Positions 54,121 through 63,621 of a stretch of 64,000 nucleotides of DNA are shown piece after piece (the first letter of the stretch is position 1; every line of letters begins with the position of its first letter). Position numbers and translations under genes: made by a program. The DNA is from Peribacillus sp. FSL E2-0218 (GTDB lineage Bacteria > Bacillota > Bacilli > Bacillales > DSM-1321). A model generated the notes under the pieces. It was not told the DNA's origin. It saw only the letters and a list, made by a program, of their open reading frames with translations, and made no database searches. The stretch covers positions 2,917,501-2,981,500 of the forward strand of contig NZ_CP150304.1 in assembly GCF_037992945.1 (NCBI RefSeq). Reading direction: 5' to 3'.

Positions 54121-54954
54121 TTATTTGCCGCCTGTTACGGCAATACCTTCAATGAATTGTTTTTGCAAGATGATGAATAATACGAGCATGGGCAGTATCG
54201 CTAAAAAGGAGCCTGCCATAAGTATAGGGTAGTTCGTTAAATACTGACCTTGAAGAGATGACAATCCAACTGAAAGTGTCATTGATTCGGGAGAACTGTT
54301 TACAATCATTGGCCACATCAATTCATTCCAGCTCCAAAGAGTCGTGAAAATACCCAATGCGATCAAACCAGGTTTGGCGAGAGGAAGCATTACTTTCCAG
54401 TAAATTTGAAAATGGTTACAGCCATCAAGTCTTGCCGCCTCTTCCAGTTCTTTTGGAAGGCCCATAAAGAATTGCCTTAGCAGGAACGTACCGAATGCGC
54501 TAAACATTCCTGGGACTATTACCGCCTGTAATGTATTCAACCATCCAAGTTTAACCATAATCATATATTGCGGGAGTAAAAACACTTGCCCTGGTACCAT
54601 TAAAACGGATAAAGCTAACAAAAACAGGATATTCCTGCCCGGAAATTCAATCCTGGCGAATGCATAGGCGGCTAACGAACACAAAAATAATTGCCCCGCT
54701 GTCCTTACGACCGTAACAATAACTGTATTAAACATAAATTTAAAAAATGGCAAAAGTCCAAAAATCTCTATATAATTTCCCCATTGCAAGTCCTTCGGAA
54801 AGATAATAGGCGGAACGTGAATGGACTCAGCATACGTTTTTAAGGAGGTTAAGATCATCCATAAAAAAGGCGTGACCATTGCTACAGATCCCAAAATGAG
54901 CACAAAATGGATAAGGAATGTTTTACTTGTCACAAGCTGCCTCGTTCTTTCCAT
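54121..54954 (-). CDS. ABC sugar importer permease (MalG/AraQ-like)
   Basis: 277 residues, six membrane segments. EAA loop: PKELEEAARLDGCNHFQIYWKVMLPLAKPG. C-terminal QKQFIEGIAVTGGK is typical. It pairs with the permease encoded 14 bases upstream. AAGGAGG is before ATG. Substrate by context is an amino sugar or its oligosaccharide. Confidence 0.9.
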   Translation of the reverse strand: MERTRQLVTSKTFLIHFVLILGSVAMVTPFLWMILTSLKTYAESIHVPPIIFPKDLQWGNYIEIFGLLPFFKFMFNTVIVTVVRTAGQLFLCSLAAYAFARIEFPGRNILFLLALSVLMVPGQVFLLPQYMIMVKLGWLNTLQAVIVPGMFSAFGTFLLRQFFMGLPKELEEAARLDGCNHFQIYWKVMLPLAKPGLIALGIFTTLWSWNELMWPMIVNSSPESMTLSVGLSSLQGQYLTNYPILMAGSFLAILPMLVLFIILQKQFIEGIAVTGGK

Positions 54955-54968
54955 TGTTTCTACCTCCT

Positions 54969-55916
54969 TTAGTCATAGTGAACCCATTTTTTCTGTAAGA
55001 CCATTTGGATTGCAGTGATAATCAAGATTACTATCAATAAAAGAACAGCGATTGCTGCTGCGTATCCCTTATCGTTTAAAACGAATGCGTGCTGATAGAA
55101 TAGATAAACAACTGATTGCGTACTTTCCAAGGCTGTACTACTTTTACCAATCATCATGAAAATTAAATCAAAAACTTGAAAAGCTCCAATTAAGGACGTG
55201 ATACTTACAAAGAAAATAACAGGGGAGAGCAGCGGCAGTGTAATATTAAAGAATACCTTAAGCGGGCCAGCTCCATCCATTTCCGCTGCTTCATAATAGG
55301 ACTTCGGAATTCCTTGTAATCCGGAAAGGAAAATGATCATGTTATAACCGATTCCACTCCAGATTGCTACGACAATAATTGAATATAAAGCAATTTTCGG
55401 ATCACTTACCCATTGTGGGCCCTTGATTCCGAATAGAGATAAAAGATAGTTTAGCAGTCCGTAATCCGAATTGTATAGCCATTTCCAAACCATGGCGATG
55501 GCAGCTGGCATAGTGATTACGGGTAAGAAATATAATGTGCGATAAACGGATTTCCCTTTAATATTTTGATTCAGGAGTACAGCTAGTAGAATAGATAAGA
55601 ATATACCGATGGGAACAGTAAAGATAATATATATCGCTGTATTCTTAAATGATTTAATGAGGTTGGTATCCTCTAGCATGCGCTTATAGTTATCCAGCCC
55701 CGTCCACTCATATTGACCAAAGGCTCCCCATTCGGTGAAGCTAAAGTAAAAGTTCTGAAAGATGGGCCAGAGATAGAAAATGAACAAACCTAACATGGTA
55801 GGAGCAATCATGAGATAAGCCCAAAAAAGGTCTGAACTTTTCCTTGTCTTCGTTAAGTTAGAAACCTTAAATTTTGAATTTGCTTTGACCTCGGCCTGTA
55901 GAGAATGTTCCTGCAC
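54969..55916 (-). CDS. ABC sugar importer permease (UgpA/MalF-like)
   Basis: 315 residues, six membrane segments (LIMIAPTMLGLFIFYLWPIF at the start). EAA loop: KSYYEAAEMDGAGPLKVFFNITLPLLSPV. The start is a GTG at 55916 with AAGGAG at 8 bases; another GTG three codons earlier is too close to that site. It lies 57 bases after the binding-protein gene. Confidence 0.88.
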   Translation of the reverse strand: MQEHSLQAEVKANSKFKVSNLTKTRKSSDLFWAYLMIAPTMLGLFIFYLWPIFQNFYFSFTEWGAFGQYEWTGLDNYKRMLEDTNLIKSFKNTAIYIIFTVPIGIFLSILLAVLLNQNIKGKSVYRTLYFLPVITMPAAIAMVWKWLYNSDYGLLNYLLSLFGIKGPQWVSDPKIALYSIIVVAIWSGIGYNMIIFLSGLQGIPKSYYEAAEMDGAGPLKVFFNITLPLLSPVIFFVSITSLIGAFQVFDLIFMMIGKSSTALESTQSVVYLFYQHAFVLNDKGYAAAIAVLLLIVILIITAIQMVLQKKWVHYD

Positions 55917-55973
55917 CGTTCTCACTCCTTTTATGGAAAGAAGAGAAGAAACATCTTCTCTCCTTCAATTTTT

Positions 55974-57218
55974 CTATTTCTTGGATAGTGCCCCATCTGC
56001 CTTGTCTGTTAACTCTTTTACGGCATCTTCCACACTTTCTTCTTCGCTCCAAACCTTTTTAAGAACGTCCGTTTCGTACTGCCAAATTTCTCCGGTATTT
56101 TTAACACTAGGCAGCGGAACAGAATAATCAGCACCATCAATAAAGGCTTGAAGATTGATATTTGGAACGGCTTGAACCCAAGCCTCTTGTGTACCATTAT
56201 AGGCTGGAATCACCGTCCCTGTTTTGGCAAATATCTCTGCCGCTTCTTTAGAACCAAGAAATTGGACAAATTTCCATGCAGCATCTTTATGCTTTGTGTT
56301 AGCCGCTATAACATTGGCTAGCCCATGAATGGCCACTGCACGCTGTTTTCCTTTTGGTACTACAGCAACATTTATATCCGGATTATTCTTATACTCTTGT
56401 AACATCCAAGGTCCATCGAACATCATAGCTACTTTTCCTGAAGAGAATAATTCAGAAGCGGCTGTTTCTGTCATTTGAGCCTGTGTCGGAGATAATCCTT
56501 CCTTTATGAAACTAGTATTATAATGAAGTGCCTCAATCGCTTCCGGTTGATCGAATCCTACAGACTTTTCATCGTCAGAAATGATATAACCCCCATTTTG
56601 CCAAATGAAATCATAATAACCACCTTGGTTCCCCATTAAAGCAGCATAGCCCCAAATACCTTTATTTTTATCTGTCAGTTTTTTGGCGTTTTCCTTTAAC
56701 TTATTCCAGTCCCAGGTGTCATCTGGATATGGCACACCTGCTTCATCAAAGATTTTTTTGTTATACCATAAGCCTGTTGTATCAAAATCTTTTGGTATAC
56801 CATATATATCTCCTTTAACAGTATAAAGATCAATTAAAGATTCCGGATAATTATCTAAGCTATAGTTTTCTTTTTTTGCAAGATCAGTAAGTGGCAGGAT
56901 TACCTTTCCCTCAGCATATTGTTGAACATGTGCCCCATTCATCCACATAACATCAGGTAGCGCCGCACCAGTGGCAGCAGTTTCAAGTTTTTGGAAATAT
57001 TGACCGTAAGGAGTGATCTCCGTTTTGACTTTAATGTTCGGATATTTTTCGTTAAATAATTTGATAACTTCATCTATGGCAGAGACTTGCTTTTTATCCC
57101 AAAATCCATAAGTGATTTCTACATTCCCGTCCCCTGATGCAGCGTCGTCATTACTGCATCCAACTAGCACCATTAATCCTAAAATCGCGGTAAAAACTAT
57201 CATTAGCCATTTTTTCAT
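55974..57218 (-). CDS. Sugar-binding lipoprotein of ABC importer
   Basis: 414 residues. Lipoprotein signal KKWLMIVFTAILGLMVLVGC with Cys near residue 21, then a type 1 solute-binding fold (ITYGFWDKKQVSAIDEVIKL, DVMWMNGAHVQQYAEGKVIL, KVAMMFDGPWMLQEYKN). It is the external receptor for the importer. Start at 57218 with AAGGG at 7 bases. No ATPase gene is nearby. The 280-bp gap upstream (57219-57501) should hold a promoter, but none was convincingly seen. Confidence 0.88.
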   Translation of the reverse strand: MKKWLMIVFTAILGLMVLVGCSNDDAASGDGNVEITYGFWDKKQVSAIDEVIKLFNEKYPNIKVKTEITPYGQYFQKLETAATGAALPDVMWMNGAHVQQYAEGKVILPLTDLAKKENYSLDNYPESLIDLYTVKGDIYGIPKDFDTTGLWYNKKIFDEAGVPYPDDTWDWNKLKENAKKLTDKNKGIWGYAALMGNQGGYYDFIWQNGGYIISDDEKSVGFDQPEAIEALHYNTSFIKEGLSPTQAQMTETAASELFSSGKVAMMFDGPWMLQEYKNNPDINVAVVPKGKQRAVAIHGLANVIAANTKHKDAAWKFVQFLGSKEAAEIFAKTGTVIPAYNGTQEAWVQAVPNINLQAFIDGADYSVPLPSVKNTGEIWQYETDVLKKVWSEEESVEDAVKELTDKADGALSKK

Positions 57219-57501
57219 CATATTTCCCTTCCTTCAAATAAAGTTAGTAGTATTCTAAAAACTCCCAGGACATGATGGTTTTATGCTTAGTTCCCCCTTG
57301 GTAGCCCTTACATTTTCTTCATCTCTTGAAACATTTCCCATTAAATAACTGTGAAACCCCTCCAAATGCTGATAGCTTACCACCCCACTAAATAAAATAG
57401 TCTCATGATGTAATTTCTTTATTTTTAAAGCTTCAGTCATCAGATGATATCTTGTTTAAAAACCTGGATGAGAACAAACTTCCTTTATAATCTCCAAGTT
57501 C

Positions 57502-58776
57502 TTAACTTTTAGTATTTTCTTCTAAACTACGGTAATAATGGTCTATATTAATGGATTGTCCATTATTTAACCTCGACTCTTCAGCAGCAAATGCCATAAG
57601 GTGACTTCTTACTGAAGCTAAGGCAGATGAAACGCTATCTTGTTTATTTCCAAACTGGATTTCTCTCAAAAAAGTCCTCATGATGCTATTATCTCCACCA
57701 CCATGTCCACCAATAGGATTGTCAAATTTTATTACCGTTTCATGCTTGGTGAGAAAATCAAAAATCGAAATACTATTTTCCTCCATATTTCCACGTATTT
57801 CCCCTTTTGTTCCCATTATTTGAACGATACGTGTTTGTTCCCTTGTAAACCCGCACATACTAAATGTCGCTGTTGCCCCACCTTCGAATTCCATGTTTAC
57901 TACTTGATGATCGACGACATTATTATCTGAACGATAAACACATTTTCCATATGGAGTTTCATGTAATGCTTTTATGATTCCTTCATTCGTATAATCTTCT
58001 GTAAATTTCCTTGCCCACCCTTTACCTTCACCAAGATAATACCTGCCAGCATGATATGGACATTCATATTCAACTGGACAACCGTCCAAACATCTTTTTG
58101 GGGCTCCATTAGGTGCATGATCTTCTTTAAAATGCATAAGCGAACCATATGAACTTACACGTTTACAATCCTTGCCTATTACAAAAGAAATGATATCCAT
58201 GTCATGACAGGACTTTTGCAGAATCATGGGGCTCGTTCTTTCTTTGTTATTCCAATTTCCACGTACAAAACTATGAGACATATGCATCACTTCTACATTT
58301 TCATTCAATTGCAGCGATACTACCTCTCCAATTTCCCCAGTGGAAATAACCTTTTTTATCGCTGACCAAAATTCTGTGTACCTTAATACATGACATATTG
58401 TAAGATTTCGATTATATTTTTGCGCTGCTTGTTCCATTTCTATGCATTCCATCGGATCTGGGGACATCGGTTTTTCCAAAAGAACATGATAACCTAGTTC
58501 CAATGCTCTCATGGTAGGTTTAAAGTGATGGCGATCTAGTGTACATATTATGGCAATATCCGCTATTTTTCTTTTTAAATTGAATACCTCCTCCCACGAC
58601 TCAAAGCAATTTTCATTGGAAATATCATGTTCTTTTTGAAATTTGATCCTTCTTTCTTTAAACGGCTCTGCCACACCTGTGATCTTTAATTCATTAGGGT
58701 TCTTTAAGGCATATGGTGCATAAGCTCTTCCCCCTCTGTCACCTGCTCCGATAATTATTGCTTTCATTTGTTTCAT
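57502..58776 (-). CDS. Gfo/Idh/MocA family oxidoreductase
   Basis: 424 residues. N-terminal Rossmann motif AIIIGAGDRGGRAYAPYALK, then LLEKPMSPDPMECIEM with the conserved EKP lysine, and CHDMDIISFVIGKDC near residue 200. A cysteine cluster RCLDGCPVEYECPYHAGRYY (about 240-258) is unusual and could bind metal. NAD(P) enzymes of this family oxidise sugars, but some (GH109 and relatives) are redox-dependent glycosidases acting on amino sugars, which would fit this cluster. Start at 58776 follows AGGGGA. Confidence 0.82.
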   Translation of the reverse strand: MKQMKAIIIGAGDRGGRAYAPYALKNPNELKITGVAEPFKERRIKFQKEHDISNENCFESWEEVFNLKRKIADIAIICTLDRHHFKPTMRALELGYHVLLEKPMSPDPMECIEMEQAAQKYNRNLTICHVLRYTEFWSAIKKVISTGEIGEVVSLQLNENVEVMHMSHSFVRGNWNNKERTSPMILQKSCHDMDIISFVIGKDCKRVSSYGSLMHFKEDHAPNGAPKRCLDGCPVEYECPYHAGRYYLGEGKGWARKFTEDYTNEGIIKALHETPYGKCVYRSDNNVVDHQVVNMEFEGGATATFSMCGFTREQTRIVQIMGTKGEIRGNMEENSISIFDFLTKHETVIKFDNPIGGHGGGDNSIMRTFLREIQFGNKQDSVSSALASVRSHLMAFAAEESRLNNGQSINIDHYYRSLEENTKS

Positions 58777-58822
58777 GGCATATTCCCCTATCTTTAATTT
58801 TCCGTTCATTTTCCCGATTTAC

Positions 58823-58838
58823 GCCAAACGTTTTCCAA
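58823..58838. promoter_or_regulatory. Candidate LacI-type operator before the Gfo/Idh gene
   Basis: GCCAAACGTTTTCCAA, with the central palindrome AAACGTTT, lies just upstream of the Gfo/Idh gene and just after the LacI terminator. Form and place suit a LacI-family site. Confidence 0.4.
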
Positions 58839-58846
58839 TGAGTTTT

Positions 58847-58868
58847 AAAAAAAGAACCGCTTAGGTTC
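58847..58868 (-). terminator. Terminator overlapping the stop codon of the LacI-family gene
   Basis: On the minus strand GAACC-TAAGC-GGTTC is followed by seven Ts. The stem includes the last codons and the TAA of the regulator gene. Confidence 0.72.
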
Positions 58869-59910
58869 GTTTTATGTTAGAAGATTCTCGAAGGACTAAT
58901 TCAAATGGCAGGATGATTTTCACCGGGAGTTTAATTTTCTCTTCTACCATTTCTATAATCGTTTTAGCTGCCATTCTCCCCATTTCATATTTAGGGATAT
59001 CTACCGTTGACAGCTGGGGTGACGAATATTTGCCCATCTCAATATTATCTACTCCAAAGAATGCGATGTCCTCTGGAATTCTAATGTTATTTTCCCTGGC
59101 AGCTCTCATGGCAGCGATCGCCATCAAATCACTCGCACAGACCATAGCTGTTGGCAGGTGCAACGGATCCTTTTTAATCAATTTTTTCATTTCCACATAG
59201 CTATTATCCATTTTCCATCGGGTATTCATTACCCAATCAGGTTGGATTTTCAGCCCGGTTTCTTCCATGGCACGTTGAAAGCCTTTAAACCGTTGTTCAG
59301 CATACAAATCTTCAAAGTTTTCATTAACACCTCCGCCAATAAAGCCTATATCGTGGTGACCTTGCTTAACTAAATACTTAACAACCATTTTGATAGAAGC
59401 CTCGCGATCGTAATCGACAATCGCTATATTTTTATCTGCATAAAAAAAGTCCAACCCTACTAGTGGTATATATTGTTGAATATATTCGATAATACGATCA
59501 TTAATCTTATCGATTAGAAGCAGTCCTTCAATTCCTGAATCATGAATGGTCTTAAGAAGCAGGGCCTCATTTTCAAGTTCATCCTTGGTAATACTAATCA
59601 AGTTGTACTCATTATTTGTTAATTCATCACGAATGCCTGTATAAATATTTGCAAAGTAAGGGTTAATTTCCGCTTGTTTGGGATTGGCTACCCATCCAAT
59701 TTTCATTGTTCTTATGTTCCGCTTCTCTTGCTTATTAGCAACTAAATTTCGGGCATGCTGATTTGGTATATACCCTAACTCCTTAACTGCTTCCCAAATT
59801 CTCGCTTTTGTTTCCTGGTTAACATTTCTGGTTTGATCATTTTGAATTACTCTCGAAACAGTAGAGATAGAAACTCCTACCCGTTCAGCAATATCCTTTA
59901 GTCTTATCAC
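58861..59910 (-). CDS. LacI family regulator of the amino-sugar cluster
   Basis: 349 residues. HTH IRLKDIAERVGVSISTVSRV at the N-terminus, hinge YIPNQHARNLVANKQ, and an effector domain with FIGGGVNENFEDLYAEQ, CASDLMAIAAMRAARE and FFGVDNIEMGKYSSPQ. It starts at GTG (59910) with AGAGGTG upstream. It resembles galactose/EbgR-type LacI proteins. Probably controls the Gfo/Idh and importer genes. Confidence 0.86.
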   Translation of the reverse strand: MIRLKDIAERVGVSISTVSRVIQNDQTRNVNQETKARIWEAVKELGYIPNQHARNLVANKQEKRNIRTMKIGWVANPKQAEINPYFANIYTGIRDELTNNEYNLISITKDELENEALLLKTIHDSGIEGLLLIDKINDRIIEYIQQYIPLVGLDFFYADKNIAIVDYDREASIKMVVKYLVKQGHHDIGFIGGGVNENFEDLYAEQRFKGFQRAMEETGLKIQPDWVMNTRWKMDNSYVEMKKLIKKDPLHLPTAMVCASDLMAIAAMRAARENNIRIPEDIAFFGVDNIEMGKYSSPQLSTVDIPKYEMGRMAAKTIIEMVEEKIKLPVKIILPFELVLRESSNIKRT

Positions 59911-60047
59911 GAATAAAACACCTCTTAATTATGTACTTTTCAGCCTTCTTAAATAGGATAACAAATTTTGTATCCTTTTAAGAAATACTTTTGCATCTTA
60001 AAAATGTTTTAAGAGAAGTTTTACTTTTTACTATGGATTCGAAGTTA

Positions 60048-60068
60048 ATGGGTTGTAGGTACAAGTCA
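60048..60068. promoter_or_regulatory. Candidate operator, copy 2, upstream of the LacI-family gene
   Basis: Core TTGTAGGTACAAGTCA preceded by ATGGG; the palindrome TTGTACC/GGTACAA here is complete (TTGTA-CC-TACAA on the minus strand). The same 21-bp motif is at 53902-53922. The bound regulator is probably the GntR or LacI protein of this cluster. The rest of 59911-60269 shows nothing. Confidence 0.55.
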
Positions 60069-60269
60069 AATTAAAAAAAAGATTCCAGCAAAAATCGTCT
60101 TCTTTACCTTCCTTTATTGACAGAAAATTTTAACTAATACAAATATATACGCTGTAAGTTAACCTGTCAACCCAACAACTTAAATAATTTAAACCATAAT
60201 ATGATTCTTTAATCCTTGTAATTTACTATTTCGTCCTTCTTGTATGTTTAGGAGTTATTAGCTTATAAG

Positions 60270-60296
60270 AAAACTCATAGACACAATGCTATGAGT
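60270..60296 (-). terminator. Terminator after the GntR gene
   Basis: On the minus strand ACTCATAG-CATTGTGT-CTATGAGT is followed by TTTTC. The stem sequence is the same as in the terminator at 53928-53963. Confidence 0.65.
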
Positions 60297-60306
60297 GATG
60301 GAATCT

Positions 60307-61038
60307 TTATGTAAGTTCTGTATAAAAACGGCAGCGATCGCCCCGAACAATAGAAATACAAAATTCCACAGGCTTTCCATTGATATCATAAGCAGTCCGT
60401 TCAAGCAACAGAGCAGGAAGACCTTCTTCCGTTTGGAGGTGCTCACTTTCTTCGGCACGAATAAGAACTGGTTCAAATGATTCTTTTGCTCTGGTTACTA
60501 CGATATTGAATTGTTGTGAAAATAAATCATATAGTGAAACTTCACCAACTTTTTTAAGTTGCTCCGTATCGGAAACCACGTTTTTCGGTATGAAAGATGA
60601 TTCCAAAATATACGGTTCATCGTTGGCACAACGGAGGCGTTTCATTTCAATTACCTTCTCATCTTCCCCAACCAGCAACGCTTCCCTGATTTTTGAAGTG
60701 GGATGGACTTCCTCTATTTTTAGAATGATATCTTTGGGATTCATTCCTTTTTCCTTCAATACCTTACTAAAGCTGTAAAACCCCATCAATGATTGTTGCA
60801 ATTTTGGTTTTGCCACGAAGGTACCTTTTCCTTGAATTCGGTAAAGAATTCCTTCCTGTACTAACTCTTCAATAGCTTTTTTTGCAGTGTTCCGACTCAC
60901 ACCAAATTGGTCCATTAATTGATTTTCAGATGGGATTTTATCACCGAGCGCCCAATGACCCTTTTCAATTGACCCCTTTAACCTCTCCATTAATTGGTGA
61001 TAAAGAGGTATTACACTTCCATGCTCCAGTGGTTTCAT
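60307..61038 (-). CDS. GntR/HutC family regulator (NagR/AgaR-like)
   Basis: 243 residues. N-terminal winged helix with IPLYHQLMERLKGSIEKGHW, KIPSENQLMDQFGVSRNTAK and YRIQGKGTFVAKPKL, followed by a UTRA ligand domain (EMKRLRCANDEPYILESSFI, LPALLLERTAYDINGKPVEF). Family members such as NagR/DasR sense amino-sugar phosphates, which fits the cluster. Start at 61038 follows AAGGTAGG. A consensus promoter with a palindrome lies about 50 bp upstream, which suggests autoregulation. Confidence 0.86.
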   Translation of the reverse strand: MKPLEHGSVIPLYHQLMERLKGSIEKGHWALGDKIPSENQLMDQFGVSRNTAKKAIEELVQEGILYRIQGKGTFVAKPKLQQSLMGFYSFSKVLKEKGMNPKDIILKIEEVHPTSKIREALLVGEDEKVIEMKRLRCANDEPYILESSFIPKNVVSDTEQLKKVGEVSLYDLFSQQFNIVVTRAKESFEPVLIRAEESEHLQTEEGLPALLLERTAYDINGKPVEFCISIVRGDRCRFYTELT

Positions 61039-61083
61039 TATCGTAAGCCTACCTTCCATCCAAACTTGCATTCTTATTACCAA

Positions 61084-61111
61084 ATTATATCATCGACACT
61101 AATTGTGTCAA
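61084..61111 (-). promoter_or_regulatory. Sigma-A promoter of the GntR gene with overlapping palindrome
   Basis: On the minus strand TTGACA (61106-61111), 16 bases, then TATAAT (61084-61089). GACACAATTAGTGTC overlaps the -35 end and is an inverted repeat (GACAC/GTGTC). Both boxes are perfect matches. Confidence 0.72.
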
Positions 61112-61279
61112 ACGAGCACGCACAGTTGTCTTTGGCATCAGTTTTGCGAAGGGGAATGAAAAATTCCATTAGGTTCAGTGTTTAGTAAGGATCGCCTGTA
61201 TATGAATCGTTATCCAGTCACCATATTATTCCCATTTCAAGACTCCTCTGTTTAATCTCCTTAACAACCCCCTTCATGT

Positions 61280-62512
61280 TTACAGGGTCATGGAATTCGA
61301 ATGTTCACCCTGTACGGATCGCCTTTTTTTTAATAAACCATTTAATTTTTCCGATCCCAAGAACATCGCTGCCACAAAAAAGGCAATGAAAAACGGAAAA
61401 ATCCCGATTGATGTGTGAGATGCGAAGAATCCAAGAAGAGGAGGCATGGACATGCTGCCAGTATAGGCCATGGCCATTTGAAAGCCCATGATGGTCTGGG
61501 AATGTTCCTTTCCAAATCGCGCTGGCGTTTCATGCAGCATGCATGGGAATATCGGAGCAAAGCCTAATCCGACCATGATGAACCCTGCTAGCAAGAAGCC
61601 TGACGGCAAGGGTAATAATAAAAGTGCTGTTCCTAACAAGGCTGTCACTTGACCGACTCGAATCAGCGTGCGATTTCTGACTTTTAATGTAATGAAGCCT
61701 GTAATGAACCGTCCAATCGTTATTCCTGCATAATATAACGAAACCCATTTTGCCGCTACATCAACAGGCAATTCCTTTACATTCACAAGGAAGCTGCTTC
61801 CCCAAAGACCTATTGTTGCTTCGGCCCCGCAATAAAACAAAAAGGAAACCAGAGCAAGCTTCACGCCTTTAATTCGCAAAGGTTTTGTTTGTATAGCATC
61901 TTCTTCAAGCAAGGCAGCAGCCGGTTCGTCCTTCTTTTCCGAAGACGCGGCAGCGCTGTTTTTTGCGATTTTATTCCATAAAGGCAAGGTGAAGAAAAGG
62001 ATGATGACCAATGCGAACTGAATGCCGGCAATTGCAAGATACCCGCTTCTCCAAGAATTCCCCCCTGAAATGGACTGGGCCATAATGATGGGACCAAGAG
62101 TGGCCCCGACTCCCCAAAAGCAATGCAGCCAACTCATGTGGTGCGCTTTGTAATGCGTAGCCACGTAATTGTTCAATCCAGCATCAACAGACCCTGCGCC
62201 TATCCCCAATGGTATGGCGAATATGACCAGCCAGACAACCGATGGAGCAAAATGAAAACCTAGCAGGCTCCCCGCAGTCAGTAAGCAGCTGACAAATGTG
62301 ACTTGGCCGGTTCCAAACCGCTTAAGGACGATTCCACTGACTAAACTGGAAACGATGGTACCGGCTGCAATCGTCATAAAAAGCCATCCAGCCGTCTCAA
62401 GCGGTGCACCATATTCCGCACTCATCACAGGCCAAGCGACTCCTAACAATGAATCAGGTAAACCTAGGCTGATAAAAGCCAAATAGATGATGACCAAAAA
62501 AAATGTAGCCAT
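61280..62512 (-). CDS. MFS transporter, FucP/Fsr-like sugar permease type
   Basis: 410 residues, 12 membrane segments. FLVIIYLAFISLGLPDSLLG at the N-terminus, GIGAGSVDAGLNNYVATHYK and LHCFWGVGATLGPIIMAQS are typical of the FucP-like/YfkF group of sugar or unknown-solute permeases. It lies 50 bases after a ROK-type repressor gene on the same strand, so the two are probably an operon that responds to a sugar. GGGAGG is 11 bases before ATG. Confidence 0.82.
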   Translation of the reverse strand: MATFFLVIIYLAFISLGLPDSLLGVAWPVMSAEYGAPLETAGWLFMTIAAGTIVSSLVSGIVLKRFGTGQVTFVSCLLTAGSLLGFHFAPSVVWLVIFAIPLGIGAGSVDAGLNNYVATHYKAHHMSWLHCFWGVGATLGPIIMAQSISGGNSWRSGYLAIAGIQFALVIILFFTLPLWNKIAKNSAAASSEKKDEPAAALLEEDAIQTKPLRIKGVKLALVSFLFYCGAEATIGLWGSSFLVNVKELPVDVAAKWVSLYYAGITIGRFITGFITLKVRNRTLIRVGQVTALLGTALLLLPLPSGFLLAGFIMVGLGFAPIFPCMLHETPARFGKEHSQTIMGFQMAMAYTGSMSMPPLLGFFASHTSIGIFPFFIAFFVAAMFLGSEKLNGLLKKRRSVQGEHSNSMTL

Positions 62513-62561
62513 AGTAGAATTCGCCTCCCGTTCATTTATTCACGTACATTTGTTTCTCTTT

Positions 62562-63596
62562 TTAACTACTTTTTTCAGTAATCATCAAATCAAGGCCAAG
62601 GACTTGTAAGCCGTATAAATAGTCTTGTTTCCAATTACTTGCGACAAGCTCAGGAAGATGTTTTTCCGGGATATACGTCGAGCTTCTTCCTGCAATCTGT
62701 TCCAATATTGATTCGTCCACCTCATCATTGCAAAAAATGATGGTTTTCGGATTGATGATGGCTGTAAAAGAAGCCACCAGCCTGCTGATCGCATCGATTT
62801 CATATTCCTCACGAATGGCCTTCTTCTGTGTCTGCTTTCCTTTTGCCAAAGCTTGCAGAAAGTTTCGGTCATCATACTGAGGGACAAAGGAAACCTCTCC
62901 CGAAAAATAAGTGCTCCCTCGAACCACGCCCCCGTTGATCATGATTCCTGCGCCTGGACCATTTTGACCGGAATATACATAAATAAGAGAATGATCGTGC
63001 TTGATTTTCCGATTATTGTGATAGCCAAGTACTGCAGCATTCATATCGTTCTCCACGACTACCGGTATGGAAAAATGAGCTTCAAAATACCCTTTTAAAT
63101 CAAAATCCTGAATATGCTCGTAGCCTGGAATGAAAAAAATCCTTCCATTCTCTACGGAACCGGGCACACCGATTGCCATGGAGCTGACCTGCGGATAGTG
63201 ATCCATGAGGTCTTCTATGTCTTTGGTTAAGAAGCGAAATGCACCATCCATTAAGGCAGGTGCCGTTCTCCCCTGCTCCTTCACTTCCCCGAAACAATTA
63301 AAGACCACATAATTCGTTTCATGTTCCTCCATAAACAAGGCCAAACCCAACTTATACTCCGGATTGTATGTATATCTTTTTGCTCTTCGTCCGCCACTGG
63401 AGTCATCGAGACCTGTCAAAATCAGTTCTCCATCCTTCTCCATCTGCCGCAGAAATTTACTTATGGTCGGGAAACTGATTCCCAATTTTTCGCTGAGCTC
63501 AACCTTTGTAGCACTTCCATGTTCTAATAGAGCAGCACGAATGCCATGAAGGATCGATTTTTTCATCGATTTTGGCTTAAATACTAACTCATCCAT
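62562..63596 (-). CDS. ROK family transcriptional repressor (NagC/XylR-like)
   Basis: 344 residues. N-terminal winged helix (ILHGIRAALLEHGSATKVEL, then LGISFPTISKFLRQMEKDGE) plus a ROK sugar-binding domain (MAIGVPGSVENGRIFFIPG, VVENDMNAAVLGYHNNRK, GQNGPGAGIMINGGVVRG). The zinc-binding CXCG motif of many ROK proteins is missing. It probably represses itself and the MFS gene after it. Three starts are possible; the ATG at 63596 was chosen because GGGGG is about 11 bases away. Confidence 0.83.
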   Translation of the reverse strand: MDELVFKPKSMKKSILHGIRAALLEHGSATKVELSEKLGISFPTISKFLRQMEKDGELILTGLDDSSGGRRAKRYTYNPEYKLGLALFMEEHETNYVVFNCFGEVKEQGRTAPALMDGAFRFLTKDIEDLMDHYPQVSSMAIGVPGSVENGRIFFIPGYEHIQDFDLKGYFEAHFSIPVVVENDMNAAVLGYHNNRKIKHDHSLIYVYSGQNGPGAGIMINGGVVRGSTYFSGEVSFVPQYDDRNFLQALAKGKQTQKKAIREEYEIDAISRLVASFTAIINPKTIIFCNDEVDESILEQIAGRSSTYIPEKHLPELVASNWKQDYLYGLQVLGLDLMITEKSS

Positions 63597-63621
63597 TTGG
63601 TTCATCACCCCCTTTTACACA

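Noticed and set aside
57255..57440. 61-codon minus-strand frame between the Gfo/Idh and binding-protein genes
   Set aside because: No ribosome site and no recognised family; the gap more likely holds the importer promoter.
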